Below, one piece after another: positions 9,161 to 17,431 of a stretch of DNA of 64,000 nucleotides; positions within the stretch are counted from its first letter, which is position 1, and the number at the start of each line of letters is the position of its first letter. Location of the stretch: contig NZ_JANCLX010000024.1 in NCBI RefSeq assembly GCF_024295805.1, positions 62,001-126,000 of the forward strand, written 5' to 3'. Origin of the DNA: Streptomyces cucumeris. GTDB taxonomy: Bacteria > Actinomycetota > Actinomycetes > Streptomycetales > Streptomycetaceae. The notes beneath the pieces were generated by a model that saw only the letters and a program-made list of their open reading frames with translations, did not search any database and was not told the DNA's origin. A program made the position numbers and the translations under genes.

Positions 9161-9718
9161 TCACATTTCTTTCGAGGTCACGTGGGGGCTCACGAGGTCA
9201 CATGGGCGCGCGTCACCCCGGAACGGACCGGGGGCGACCGGTCCCGGCCCGATCGGGGTCAGGGCGTGGAGCTCGAACCAGACCACCTTGCCCACCGCCG
9301 TCGCGGTACTGCCCCAGCAGCGGGAGAGCAGTTCCAGCAGATGGATCCCGCGCCCGCCCTCGTCCTGTTCGCCCGCCCGGCACAGCCGGGGGATTCCGCA
9401 GTCCTCGTCCGCGACCTCGCAGCGCAGGGCGCGGTCCGCCGCGCGGAGGGAGAAGGTCAGCCGGATGGGGCCGCAGGCGTGCCGTACGGCATTGGTGACC
9501 AGCTCGCTCACCAGCAGTTCGGCGTCATCGATGTGGTCGTGGAGGGCCCAGGCGGCCAGCTGCGCGACCGTGAGGCGGCGGGCCCGGGGCACCGAGGCGG
9601 GTTCGGACGGCAGCAGCCACGAGGTCCCACCGCTGGTGGCCGGGGCGTTCCGGACCGGCCGACGGGCCGTGCTCAGGGGCGCGGGCGGGGCGATGGTGAG
9701 GGTGGGGACGTTCATCAC
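9161..9718 (-). CDS. Anti-sigma-factor-like HATPase (serine kinase family) protein
   Basis: A 185-residue protein of the GHKL/HATPase_c_2 family related to RsbW/SpoIIAB. The N box ELLVSELVTNAVRHA is clear at about residues 68-82, and EVADEDCGIPR and DEGGRGIHLLELLSRCWG match the G1 and G2 boxes. Streptomyces has dozens of such single-domain kinases that bind sigma factors or anti-anti-sigma proteins, often next to XRE/DUF397 regulators. The start lies in a GTGATGA context: either GTG (9718) or ATG (9715) overlaps the stop of the upstream DUF5999 gene, so the two are translationally coupled. The 35-residue N-terminus is Pro/Ala-rich and probably disordered. No sigma-factor partner lies beside it. 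Confidence 0.85.
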   Translation of the reverse strand: MMNVPTLTIAPPAPLSTARRPVRNAPATSGGTSWLLPSEPASVPRARRLTVAQLAAWALHDHIDDAELLVSELVTNAVRHACGPIRLTFSLRAADRALRCEVADEDCGIPRLCRAGEQDEGGRGIHLLELLSRCWGSTATAVGKVVWFELHALTPIGPGPVAPGPFRGDARPCDLVSPHVTSKEM

Positions 9719-9906
9719 GATGGGTCGGGGCAGGCCCGGGGGGCGGGGACGACACGCCCGTCGGGGAGCAGTTCGCCGGTGTCCGCGAAGATCACCACTC
9801 CGTTGCAGAGCAGGCTCCAGCCCTGCTCGGGATGGCAGGCCACCAGACGCGCGGAATCATGGTCGGGCGCGTCCGCGGCGGGACAAGGGGGCTGATGGAG
9901 GCACAT
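9715..9906 (-). CDS. DUF5999 family small protein
   Basis: A 63-residue protein beginning MCLHQPPCPAADAPDHDSAR, with LVACHPEQGWSLLCNGVV in the middle and a PAPRACPDPS tail. This layout, with a short Cys/His N-terminus and a conserved GWSLLCNG core, is that of the actinobacterial DUF5999 family, whose function is unknown. The Cys and His residues (C2, H4, C8, C28 and later cysteines) could bind a metal, though that is inference. The open frame extends 50 residues further upstream, but the ATG at 9906 gives the family's usual length. The stop overlaps the start of the anti-sigma-like gene, and the two form an operon. Confidence 0.75.
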   Translation of the reverse strand: MCLHQPPCPAADAPDHDSARLVACHPEQGWSLLCNGVVIFADTGELLPDGRVVPAPRACPDPS

Positions 9907-10229
9907 GGCTGAACCTTCGCTCTTCCGCCGACGGTCGGCGGAACTCTTCCGAGGCGTCCAGCATGGTCCGCCGCGGAGGGACGCGGCGAGGGGAGATATC
10001 CCCGCATCGGTACCCGATACCACCCCCGGACCCCCGGGGAGGTCACACCCGGCCACCCTCGCTCACCCCGGGTACGCCACCCGCACACCGTCCGCGCCGG
10101 ACCGGTGACGGAGGGGCGCGGGTACGTCCCGGGGGGCATGCGACGGCCCCCGCCCAGGCATAGCCTGGTGGTATCGGCTCGGTCCGCGTGGGCGGGGTCC
10201 CGCCCACCCGAGGCTGGTTCGAGGCATCG
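9907..10229. other. Divergent intergenic region with two short inverted repeats
   Basis: This 323-base gap separates DUF5999 (leftward) from an ATPase-LuxR regulator (rightward), so it must hold both promoters. It contains GGGGAGATATCCCC (9990-10003) and, three bases on, the perfect inverted repeat ATCGGTACCCGAT (10006-10018). These could be operators for the adjacent regulator, but I see no clear -35/-10 pair. No coding sequence is convincing here. Confidence 0.4.
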
Positions 10230-12611
10230 ATGGGCGCGGTGGCAACGGACATCTCGACCGGACGGCAGACCGGCAGGCTGCCGTCGGAGGTGACGAGTTT
10301 CGTGGGGCGTCGGCACGAGGCGGCCGAGGTCAAACGGATGCTGTCCGCGTCCCGGCTGGTGACCCTCACCGGTGTCGGCGGTGTCGGCAAGACGCGGCTG
10401 GCCCTGCGGGTCGCCGAGGAGGCCAGACGAGCCTTCCCCGACGGCGTCTGGCTCGCCGAACTCGCAGAACTGGACCACCCCGCGCTGCTCGCCCAGAGCC
10501 TCACCGAGGCCCTGGAGATCCGCGACCACTCCTCCCGCCCGCCGATGGACGTACTGATCGATCATCTGCGGGAGAGGCAGATCCTGCTCGTCCTGGACAA
10601 CTGCGAGCACCTGCTGCACGCCTGCGCACTGCTCACCGACCGGCTGCTGCGCGAGGCCCCCCGGCTGCGGGTGCTGGCCACCAGCCGCCAGGTACTGGGC
10701 ATCGGCAGCGAGCAGACACTGGCCGTTCCCACCCTGACGCTGCCCGACCCCACCGGGCCACGGCTGTCCACCGGGGCGTTCGCGCAGTGCGACGCGGTAC
10801 GGCTGTTCACCGAGCGGGCCCGCGCGGTCCTGCCCGGGTTCACCGTCACCGAGACCAACCGGGACGCGGTGGAGGGGATCTGCCGACGGCTGGACGGCAT
10901 TCCGCTCGGCATCGAACTGGCCGTCGTCCGGCTGCGCGCCCTGTCCGTCCACCAGTTGCTGGACCGGCTCGACGACCGGTTCCGGCTGCTGACCACCGGC
11001 TCCCGGGCGGTCCTCCCCCGCCACCAGACGCTGCGCGCACTGATCGACTGGAGCTATGACCTGTGCACCGAGCGCGAGCAGCTCTTGTGGGCCCGGGTCT
11101 CGGTCTTCGCCGGGAGCCTGGACCTGGAGGCGGCCGAGGCGGTCTGCTCCGGCGACGGCCTGGTCCGCGAGGAGATCCTCGACCTGGTGACCGAGCTGGT
11201 GGACAAGTCGGTGCTGCTGCGCGAGGAACACGGCGCGGCGGTGCGCTACCGGATGCTGGACACACTGCGCGCCTATGGCCGGGAGCGGCTGGCGGCGGCC
11301 GGTGAGGAGACCGCCCGGCTGCGCTGCCACCGCGACTACTACCGGCAGCTGGCGGCGGACGCGCGCGCCGCGCTGTTCGGCCCCGCGCAGGTCCCGTGGT
11401 TCACCCGGCTCCAGCTCGAACACGCCAATCTGCGCACCGCGCTGGAGTTCTGCTACGAGGATCCGGCGGAGACCAGCTGCGGTCTGGGGATCGCGGCCGA
11501 TCTGCTCTACCACTGGATCACCAGCTACTACCTCAGCGAGGGGCGCCGCTGGCTGGACGACGGACTCACCGCCTGCCCCGAACCGAACGAGGTCCGGGCC
11601 CGGGCACTGTGGACCAACAGCTGGCTGGCCATCATCCAGTCCGACACCGACGGCGCCTCCGCCCTGCTCGGGGAGAGCCGGGAGATCGGCGAACGGCTGG
11701 ACCTGGAGCCGGTCCTCGCCTACACCGCGCTCTACTCGGGCATGGTCGCGATGTACCGGGGCGACGCCGACGCCGCCATCGCGCTCTACGAGGAGGCGGT
11801 CAGCCGCCACCGCGCCACCGGTGACCCGGTGGGTCTGGCCCTGGCGCTCATCCGGCTCTCACTGGCCCACTCGTTCATCGGGGACTCACCGCGCGCCGTC
11901 GCGCTGGGCGAGGAGTCACTGGCGGTGTGCGACGCCTACGGCGAGGGCTGGCACCGTGCCTACACGATGATGGCGCTGGGGGTCGAGGTGTGGCGGCAGG
12001 GCGACACCGGGCGCGCCACCGCGCTGGAGCGGGAGAGCCTCACGTTCAACCGCTCGCTGGACGATCCGCTGGGGGTCGGGGTCAACCTCGAGGTACTGGC
12101 CTGGATCGCGGCCACCGAAGGGGACTTCGCGCGGTCGGCCCGGCTGCTGGGTGTGGTCCGCACCGTCTGGCGGGCGGTGGGCGCCTCACTGTCCGGCTAC
12201 GGACACCTCGTCCACTACCACGAGGAGTGCGAGGCCGCGGTGAGCCGTGCGTTGGGGAAACCGGCCTTCAACGCGGCGGTGAAGGAGGGCTCCCGGCTCT
12301 CCTACGACGAGGGGCTGGTCTACGCCCTGGAAGACGAACTCCCCACGGCGGAACCGGCGGTGGCCGAACGGCCGTCTCCCCTGACGCGCCGGGAGTCCGA
12401 GATCGCGCGACTGGTCGCCCAGGGGCTGAGCAACAAGGAGATCGCCGCCTCCCTGGTGATCGCCCAGCGCACCGCCGAGGGCCATATTGAGCACATTCTG
12501 AGCAAACTCGGTTTCACCTCGCGTGCGCAGGTGGCGGTGTGGGTAGCGGAACAGGGCCGGGCCACGCCCACCGACGGGGAATCCCCGTCCGACTCCACCC
12601 CTGCGCCGTAG
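10230..12611 (+). CDS. STAND ATPase-LuxR transcriptional regulator
   Basis: A 793-residue regulator: N-terminal NB-ARC/AAA-type ATPase (Walker A GVGGVGKT at residues 48-55, Walker B ILLVLDNCEHLL near 115), a winged-helix-like link, TPR-like helical repeats, and a C-terminal LuxR helix-turn-helix (LTRRESEIARLVAQGLSNKE, then TAEGHIEHILSKLGF). It resembles the AfsR-type ATPase core but has a LuxR effector domain in place of an N-terminal SARP domain. I chose the ATG at 10230 because GAGG lies five bases upstream. A start at 10188 would add 14 residues. Unlike two of the LAL genes to its left, its nucleotide-binding motifs are intact. It is divergent from DUF5999. Its target is unknown, with the downstream aminotransferase a possibility. 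Confidence 0.88.
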   Translation: MGAVATDISTGRQTGRLPSEVTSFVGRRHEAAEVKRMLSASRLVTLTGVGGVGKTRLALRVAEEARRAFPDGVWLAELAELDHPALLAQSLTEALEIRDHSSRPPMDVLIDHLRERQILLVLDNCEHLLHACALLTDRLLREAPRLRVLATSRQVLGIGSEQTLAVPTLTLPDPTGPRLSTGAFAQCDAVRLFTERARAVLPGFTVTETNRDAVEGICRRLDGIPLGIELAVVRLRALSVHQLLDRLDDRFRLLTTGSRAVLPRHQTLRALIDWSYDLCTEREQLLWARVSVFAGSLDLEAAEAVCSGDGLVREEILDLVTELVDKSVLLREEHGAAVRYRMLDTLRAYGRERLAAAGEETARLRCHRDYYRQLAADARAALFGPAQVPWFTRLQLEHANLRTALEFCYEDPAETSCGLGIAADLLYHWITSYYLSEGRRWLDDGLTACPEPNEVRARALWTNSWLAIIQSDTDGASALLGESREIGERLDLEPVLAYTALYSGMVAMYRGDADAAIALYEEAVSRHRATGDPVGLALALIRLSLAHSFIGDSPRAVALGEESLAVCDAYGEGWHRAYTMMALGVEVWRQGDTGRATALERESLTFNRSLDDPLGVGVNLEVLAWIAATEGDFARSARLLGVVRTVWRAVGASLSGYGHLVHYHEECEAAVSRALGKPAFNAAVKEGSRLSYDEGLVYALEDELPTAEPAVAERPSPLTRRESEIARLVAQGLSNKEIAASLVIAQRTAEGHIEHILSKLGFTSRAQVAVWVAEQGRATPTDGESPSDSTPAP

Positions 12612-12773
12612 GGGGCGGAATTTTATTCGACTCAGGTTCCCTTGTCCTCAGTTTCTTCACAGACGACACGAAAATCGTTACCTGGCCCGCGTTCGAGGGA
12701 TCATGCGTCAGGCTCGAGGGACGAGCCGCAACGGTCGTGTCAGCACGACCGACGCGACCGAGGAGGTCCCGAC

Positions 12774-14666
12774 GTGACTGTTGCCCCAGTCGGCCATACC
12801 GGCGATGCCGCGGAGCTGTTCCGCGGCACCGCCCACAGCCCGTCGTACTTCGCGCTCAACCGCGCCGGGGTGACGGGCGGCGGACAGGAGCTCGTGGACT
12901 TCTGCATCCCCTGCAACCCGTACTTCCCCACCCCCGCGATGTTCGCGGTGATGGCGGTCCGGCTGCGCGACATCCTCACGTACTACCCCAGCTCCGCGGA
13001 GACCATCACCGCCGAACTGGCCGACGTACTGGGGCTCCAGCCGCAGACCATGGCGATGGGCAACGGCTCGACCGAGCTCATCACCTGGATCGACCACCTG
13101 CTGGTCAAGGAGAGCCTGGCGGTGCCGATCCCCACCTTCGGCCGGTGGACCGACCAGCCGATGGAGACCGGCAAGCGGGTGGACATGTTCCAGCTGCCGG
13201 AGATGAACGGCTTCGCGCTCGACCCGTCGGCGTTCGTCTCCTTCGTACGCTCCCGGGGCTCGCGGGTGGCCGTCATCTGCAACCCCAACAACCCCGACGG
13301 CGGACTGCTGTCCCGGCAGGCCGTGATCGGCATGATGGACGCGCTCGCCGACCTCGACCTGATCGTGATCGACGAGTCCTTCCTGGAATTCGCGGACACC
13401 GAGGCGTATCCGAGCGTCGTGGACGAGGCCGTGCTGCGGCCCAATGTGATCGTGCTGCGCAGCCTCGGCAAGAACTTCGGACTGCACGGCGTCCGGTTCG
13501 GCTATCTGGTGGCCAACCCGGCGCTCGCGGTGCAGATCCGGTCCCGGCTGCCGAAGTGGAACCTCAACTCCTTCGCCGAGGTACTCGTCTTCATGCTGAA
13601 GCGGTACCGGCAGGAGTACATGGACAGCCTGCGCATGATCAGCCTGGACCGGCAGCAGATGACCACACAGCTTGCCGGGCTGCCCGGAGTGACGGTCTAC
13701 CCCTCGCAGGGCAACTTCGTCTTCGTCAAACTCCCCGCCGGACTGGACGGCACCTGGGTCCGGGACCAACTGCTCTCCCAGCACGGGGTGCTGGTCCGCG
13801 AATGCGGCAACAAGCTGGGCAGCAGCAGCCAGTTCATGCGGCTGGTGGTGCGCTCCCAGCCGGATGTGCAGCGGCTGCTGACCGGGCTGAGCACCGTGAT
13901 GTACGGGACGTCCTTCTACGCACCCCAGGTCGGCTGGGAGCAGCAGGCCCCGCTCAACCCCGCACCGCAGGCGCAGTTCGACTACCTCTACCAGCAGACC
14001 CCGCAGCTTTACGGCGCACCGGTGATGCCCGAGCAGCAGATGTACCCCGCGGCCGCCGCCCTGCCGATGGGCGGCGGGGCGGCGACCGGCTACCCGCAGG
14101 GCGATTACGGCATGGGCGCCGCGGGCTACGCGGTACAGCAGCAGCCCATGGCGGAGTTGTCCCCCGCCTATGTCGCCACGCCCCCGGTGCAGATGGCCCC
14201 GTACCCGGCGGCGATGGCACAGACACCGGCACCCCCGATGACGTCCGCGCGCAGCCAGCTCGCCCAGCTCCAGGCGCAGTTGCAGGCCGAGCAGCTGGCC
14301 CAGGTCGGCCAGCAGGCTCCGGCACCCCAGCAGCAGGGCGTCCAGGACCAGACCGGGCAGCTCGCGAGCGCGCTGGCCCAGACCTCGATGATGCCCCCGG
14401 CGCAGACCCGGACACCGGCCGCGGCCTACGCGGCCCAGGACTCCCGGGAGGACACCACCATCGACCAGATCCCGGTCTACGGGCAGCCGGACACCGCCGC
14501 GCAGGAGTCCGCGGTGGAGCGGACCCAGGCCATCTCGTACGACCCCGCGGAACTCAGGGCCACCGCCCGGCCCGTGGTGGACGACGACCCCGACGGGACC
14601 ACCCCGGCCCTCCAGCGCTACCCGCGCCCGGCCGCCTACCTCCGGACCGACGACACCTCGGGCTGA
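12774..14666 (+). CDS. PLP-dependent aminotransferase (HisC-like) with long low-complexity C-terminal tail
   Basis: A 630-residue protein. Residues 1-370 are a fold-type I aminotransferase of the histidinol-phosphate aminotransferase class: CNPNNPDGG for the cofactor and substrate region, and SLGKNFGLHGVRFGY with Lys233 as the predicted Schiff-base lysine. From about residue 380 to the end there is a Gln/Ala/Pro/Tyr/Met-rich, apparently disordered tail with runs such as MYPAAAALPMGGGAATGYPQ and LAQLQAQLQAEQLAQ. Ordinary HisC proteins are about 360 residues, so the tail is extra. The GTG start has AGGAGG eight bases upstream, and the frame open before it is not coding-like. The amino acid or amine substrate cannot be told. 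The frame is intact, so this is not a frameshift artefact. Confidence 0.85.
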   Translation: MTVAPVGHTGDAAELFRGTAHSPSYFALNRAGVTGGGQELVDFCIPCNPYFPTPAMFAVMAVRLRDILTYYPSSAETITAELADVLGLQPQTMAMGNGSTELITWIDHLLVKESLAVPIPTFGRWTDQPMETGKRVDMFQLPEMNGFALDPSAFVSFVRSRGSRVAVICNPNNPDGGLLSRQAVIGMMDALADLDLIVIDESFLEFADTEAYPSVVDEAVLRPNVIVLRSLGKNFGLHGVRFGYLVANPALAVQIRSRLPKWNLNSFAEVLVFMLKRYRQEYMDSLRMISLDRQQMTTQLAGLPGVTVYPSQGNFVFVKLPAGLDGTWVRDQLLSQHGVLVRECGNKLGSSSQFMRLVVRSQPDVQRLLTGLSTVMYGTSFYAPQVGWEQQAPLNPAPQAQFDYLYQQTPQLYGAPVMPEQQMYPAAAALPMGGGAATGYPQGDYGMGAAGYAVQQQPMAELSPAYVATPPVQMAPYPAAMAQTPAPPMTSARSQLAQLQAQLQAEQLAQVGQQAPAPQQQGVQDQTGQLASALAQTSMMPPAQTRTPAAAYAAQDSREDTTIDQIPVYGQPDTAAQESAVERTQAISYDPAELRATARPVVDDDPDGTTPALQRYPRPAAYLRTDDTSG

Positions 14667-14700
14667 GCCAGGTCCTGTCCTGCCGGTCTTCGTGGAGGGC

Positions 14701-15165
14701 CTACGGCCGCCGGTCCTCGCGCGGCCAGGCCGGGGCGACCCCGGCCACCGCGCAGACCGCGATGTGCAGCAACAGCGGGTGGGTGTACGGCTCGCGGTCG
14801 TCCGGCGAGTGCACCACCCGGGGATCCTCGTCCGCGGCGCCGGACCGGCCCTCGGCCGCAGCGGACACCATGCCGCCGACCGCGTACAGCGCGATCGGCG
14901 GCCACGCCACCCCGACATCCGACTGCGGGGGCACGATCCACCACCAGCGGCCGCCGTGGGCGAGCACACATCCCGCCCGGGGCAGCAGATCCATCACCCG
15001 GCGCCCGTCGCTCTCGACCAGTCCGACGGCGTCGTAGTCGCGGCCCGTCCGCAACGCCGGTGGCAGCGCCAGCCGGCGGCGGCCTCCCGGCTCCGGGCGG
15101 GATCCACGCTGCCGGAACCGGCCGCGGACGAGGCCGGGCAGCGCACCGGCGAAGGCGTGAGTCAT
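14701..15165 (-). CDS. Conserved-looking hypothetical protein
   Basis: A 154-residue protein beginning MTHAFAGALPGLVRGRFRQR, with a central segment GRRVMDLLPRAGCVLAHGGR followed by WWWIVPPQSDVGVAWP. The Trp-rich strand and the absence of low-complexity sequence suggest a folded soluble protein. It resembles hypothetical proteins I associate with Streptomyces but cannot name. It is convergent with the aminotransferase gene (34 bases between stops) and divergent from the XRE regulator, whose operator region may control both. A plus-strand frame covers the same bases but is Arg/Gly/Pro-rich and unlike a real protein. I infer no function. Confidence 0.65.
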   Translation of the reverse strand: MTHAFAGALPGLVRGRFRQRGSRPEPGGRRRLALPPALRTGRDYDAVGLVESDGRRVMDLLPRAGCVLAHGGRWWWIVPPQSDVGVAWPPIALYAVGGMVSAAAEGRSGAADEDPRVVHSPDDREPYTHPLLLHIAVCAVAGVAPAWPREDRRP

Positions 15166-15299
15166 CTACGGGCACATCGCAAAGGTCGGGCCGCTTGCGC
15201 CTGCGCGGAGTGCGGCGGCGTCACGGCCGCGGTCCGGGGCAGGGCCCGGCCACGGCTGCGCTAACGGGATCATGACGCCACTATGCGCACCGCCCCTCA

Positions 15300-15377
15300 C
15301 ACTTGGCAAGGGGCACTCTGGAATGTGCAGAGTCGCAAGTGCAGTGTGTCTGCGCCGTACTGAGCATGGCACACTGC
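15300..15377. promoter_or_regulatory. Cluster of inverted repeats in the XRE divergent promoter
   Basis: Three inverted repeats are packed upstream of the XRE gene. Outer CACTTG (15300-15305) pairs with CAAGTG (15336-15341), and inner ACTCTG (15315-15320) with CAGAGT (15328-15333). A third pair is GCAGTGTG (15341-15348) with CACACTGC (15370-15377). Autoregulation of XRE/DUF397 operons through such sites is plausible, but this is inference from symmetry alone. Confidence 0.45.
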
Positions 15378-15413
15378 GAACATCAGCAAGGGGGAGGTCA
15401 GGGGAGGTATCTG

Positions 15414-16274
15414 GTGAGCGAACCGCGGTCGGCCCCGACCGTGGGCCACGTCGTTCTCGGCAGGCGGTTGCAGGACCTGCGGGAGAAGGCCGGGCTCAAG
15501 CGTGAACAGGCGGCCAGGGTGCTGCGGGTCGCGCCCGCCACCGTCCGCCGGATGGAGACCGCCGAGGTCGCGCTGAAGGTTCCCTACGTACAACTGCTGT
15601 TGGACGCCTACGGGATCCGGGGCGCTGAGCTCGAGGCGTTCATCACCCTGACCGAGGAGGCCAACCGGCCCGGCTGGTGGCAGCGGTTCCATGACATCCT
15701 CCCGGACTGGTTCAGCGTGCATGTGAGCCTGGAGGGGTCGGCCGAGATGATCCGGGCCTACGAGCCCCATTTCGTCCCCGGACTGCTCCAGACCGAGGAG
15801 TACGCGCGCGCCGTGATGCAGACCGGCGCCATCGGCCGGGCGGCGCCGGGGGACGCCGAGCGCCATGTGGCGCTGCGGATGGAGCGTCAGACACTGCTCG
15901 CCCGCCCGGACGCGCCCCGGCTGTGGGTGGTGATGGACGAGACGGTGCTGCGCCGCCCGGTCGGCTCCGCCGCGGTGATGCGCCGCCAGGTCGACCGGCT
16001 GCTGGAAGCCACCGAGCAGCCGCGCATCACACTCCAGATCACGGAGTTCGCCTCCGGCCACCACCCGGGCACCTACGGCCCCTTCGTCCTCTTCCGCTTC
16101 GCTGTCCCCGAACTGCCGGACATGGTGTACGTCGAGTACCTGACCGGCGCCGTCTACCTCGATGAACGTATCGAGGTGGCCGCCCATCTGGAGGCCATGG
16201 ACCGCATGGCCGCACAGGCGGCAACCGCACGACGCACAAAGGAGATCCTGATGGATTTCCGCGAGGAGCTCTGA
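15414..16274 (+). CDS. XRE family helix-turn-helix regulator with DUF5753 domain
   Basis: A 286-residue cytoplasmic regulator. Residues about 10-65 form an XRE/lambda-repressor HTH (LGRRLQDLREKAGLKREQAA, then ATVRRME). Residues about 100-280 form DUF5753, recognised by the family pattern YEPHFVPGLLQTEEYARAVM and the downstream beta-strand region ending MVYVEYLTGAVYL. In Streptomyces this family (WhiJ and related proteins) is encoded next to small DUF397 proteins and often anti-sigma-like kinases, and acts in developmental control. The GTG start has GGGGAGG six bases upstream. A longer frame upstream is rejected for lack of a ribosome site. DUF397 follows after five bases, forming the expected pair. 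Confidence 0.92.
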   Translation: MSEPRSAPTVGHVVLGRRLQDLREKAGLKREQAARVLRVAPATVRRMETAEVALKVPYVQLLLDAYGIRGAELEAFITLTEEANRPGWWQRFHDILPDWFSVHVSLEGSAEMIRAYEPHFVPGLLQTEEYARAVMQTGAIGRAAPGDAERHVALRMERQTLLARPDAPRLWVVMDETVLRRPVGSAAVMRRQVDRLLEATEQPRITLQITEFASGHHPGTYGPFVLFRFAVPELPDMVYVEYLTGAVYLDERIEVAAHLEAMDRMAAQAATARRTKEILMDFREEL

Positions 16275-16279
16275 ACTGG

Positions 16280-16516
16280 ATGGATCGCATCTACAACGGC
16301 ATGCGCGCGTCCGACCTCGGCAGCGAGGGCTGGCAGAAACCGTGGAGCGGTGGCAACGGCGGAAACTGCGTCGAGGCCCTGAAGCTGGACGACGGGCGCG
16401 TGGCGCTGCGCCAGTCCACCGATCCGGACGGACCCGCTCTGATCTACACCCACAGTGAGATCGTGGCCTTCATCCAGGGTGCCAAGGCCGGCGAGGCCGA
16501 CTTCCTCGTCTCCTGA
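16280..16516 (+). CDS. DUF397 domain protein, partner of the XRE regulator
   Basis: A 78-residue acidic protein with the DUF397 pattern: W..PWSGGNGGNCVEAL near the N-terminus, then VALRQSTDPDGPALIYT and a C-terminal helix IVAFIQGAKAGEADFLV. DUF397 proteins accompany XRE/DUF5753 regulators throughout Streptomyces and are thought to modulate them; the two coexist here with a five-base gap. A start at 16301 (second Met) is also possible, because the DUF397 core begins soon after. The BldB/WhiJ-type pairing suggests a role in morphological or metabolic timing, but the specific target is unknown. Confidence 0.9.
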   Translation: MDRIYNGMRASDLGSEGWQKPWSGGNGGNCVEALKLDDGRVALRQSTDPDGPALIYTHSEIVAFIQGAKAGEADFLVS

Positions 16517-16576
16517 ACCCGCGCCCCGTCAACCCGTACACCTCCGCAGATCGCGCCGACCCCCATGGAGCGCAGC

Positions 16577-17386
16577 ATGCCGGACCTGGATCCAGGGCCC
16601 AGCCGGATCGACACCAGCAGACCACACCCCGCCCGTGTCTACGACTACATCCTGGGCGGCAAGAACAACTATCCCGTGGACGAGGAACTGGCGAAGCGGA
16701 TGCTCGCCATCGACCCCACGGTCACCACCTCCGCCCGGACCAACCGCGCCTTCATGCGGCGCGCCACCGAATGGCTCGCCCACGCGGGCGTCCGCCAGTA
16801 CCTCGACATCGGCACCGGCATACCCACCGAGCCGAACCTGCACCAGATCGCCCAGGCCGTCGTGCCCGACGCCCGGATCGTCTACACGGACAACGATCCC
16901 ATCGTGCTGTGCCACGCTGAGGCGCTGCTACGCAGCACACCGCAGGGGCTGACGCACTACCTCGAGGCGGATGTGCGCGAACCGGCGAGGATCGTGCAAC
17001 AGGCCGGTGAGGTACTGGACTTCGACCGGCCCATCGCCCTCTCCCTCATCTCACTGATGCACTTCATCGGGGACGAGGACGGCGCGTACGAACTGGTGCA
17101 CCGTCTGGTGGAGGCGCTCGCGCCCGGCAGCCATCTGGTGCTCTCACACGCCACGTCGGACGTCGACCCGAAGGCGGGCGAGGAGGTGGTCGAGCTCTAC
17201 CGGCGGTCCGGTGTCACGCTGCGACCGCGTTCCCGCACCGAGGTGGCGCGGTTCTTCGAAGGGCTCGAACCGGTCGGCTCCGGTCTTGTCCGGGTCTCGG
17301 ACTGGCGTCCGGACACCTCCGAGGAGACGCTGCTGCCCCCGGGCGAGCAGGTCACCGTGTACGCGGGCCTCGCGCGCAAGCGGTAG
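16577..17386 (+). CDS. SAM-dependent methyltransferase, DUF574 family
   Basis: A 269-residue protein matching the actinobacterial DUF574/Methyltransf_19 family. It begins PSRIDTSRPHPARVYDYILG, a family hallmark. The SAM-binding motif I is YLDIGTGIPTEPN (about residues 78-90) and motif II is ARIVYTDNDP. Substrates are unknown for the family. I chose the ATG at 16577 because a GGAG ribosome site lies six bases upstream; an ATG at 16565 would add four residues. It sits 60 bases after DUF397 in the same direction, so co-transcription is likely, and DUF574 genes are often found near XRE/DUF397 pairs. A strong hairpin just beyond the stop probably ends the transcript. Confidence 0.9.
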   Translation: MPDLDPGPSRIDTSRPHPARVYDYILGGKNNYPVDEELAKRMLAIDPTVTTSARTNRAFMRRATEWLAHAGVRQYLDIGTGIPTEPNLHQIAQAVVPDARIVYTDNDPIVLCHAEALLRSTPQGLTHYLEADVREPARIVQQAGEVLDFDRPIALSLISLMHFIGDEDGAYELVHRLVEALAPGSHLVLSHATSDVDPKAGEEVVELYRRSGVTLRPRSRTEVARFFEGLEPVGSGLVRVSDWRPDTSEETLLPPGEQVTVYAGLARKR

Positions 17387-17395
17387 CCACGCTCC

Positions 17396-17424
17396 GGCCG
17401 CCGCCGTTCCGTACGGCGGCGGCC
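17396..17424. terminator. Bidirectional hairpin terminator
   Basis: A perfect 12-base inverted repeat (GGCCGCCGCCGT with ACGGCGGCGGCC) has a five-base loop and lies between the convergent methyltransferase and M20 peptidase genes. There is no U-tract, as is usual for Streptomyces terminators. Confidence 0.7.
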
Positions 17425-17431
17425 ACCCGCG

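Noticed and set aside
14692..15264. A plus-strand frame opposite the 154-residue hypothetical gene
   Set aside because: It is Arg/Gly/Pro-rich without fold-like pattern, whereas the minus-strand product has balanced composition and a Trp-rich core.
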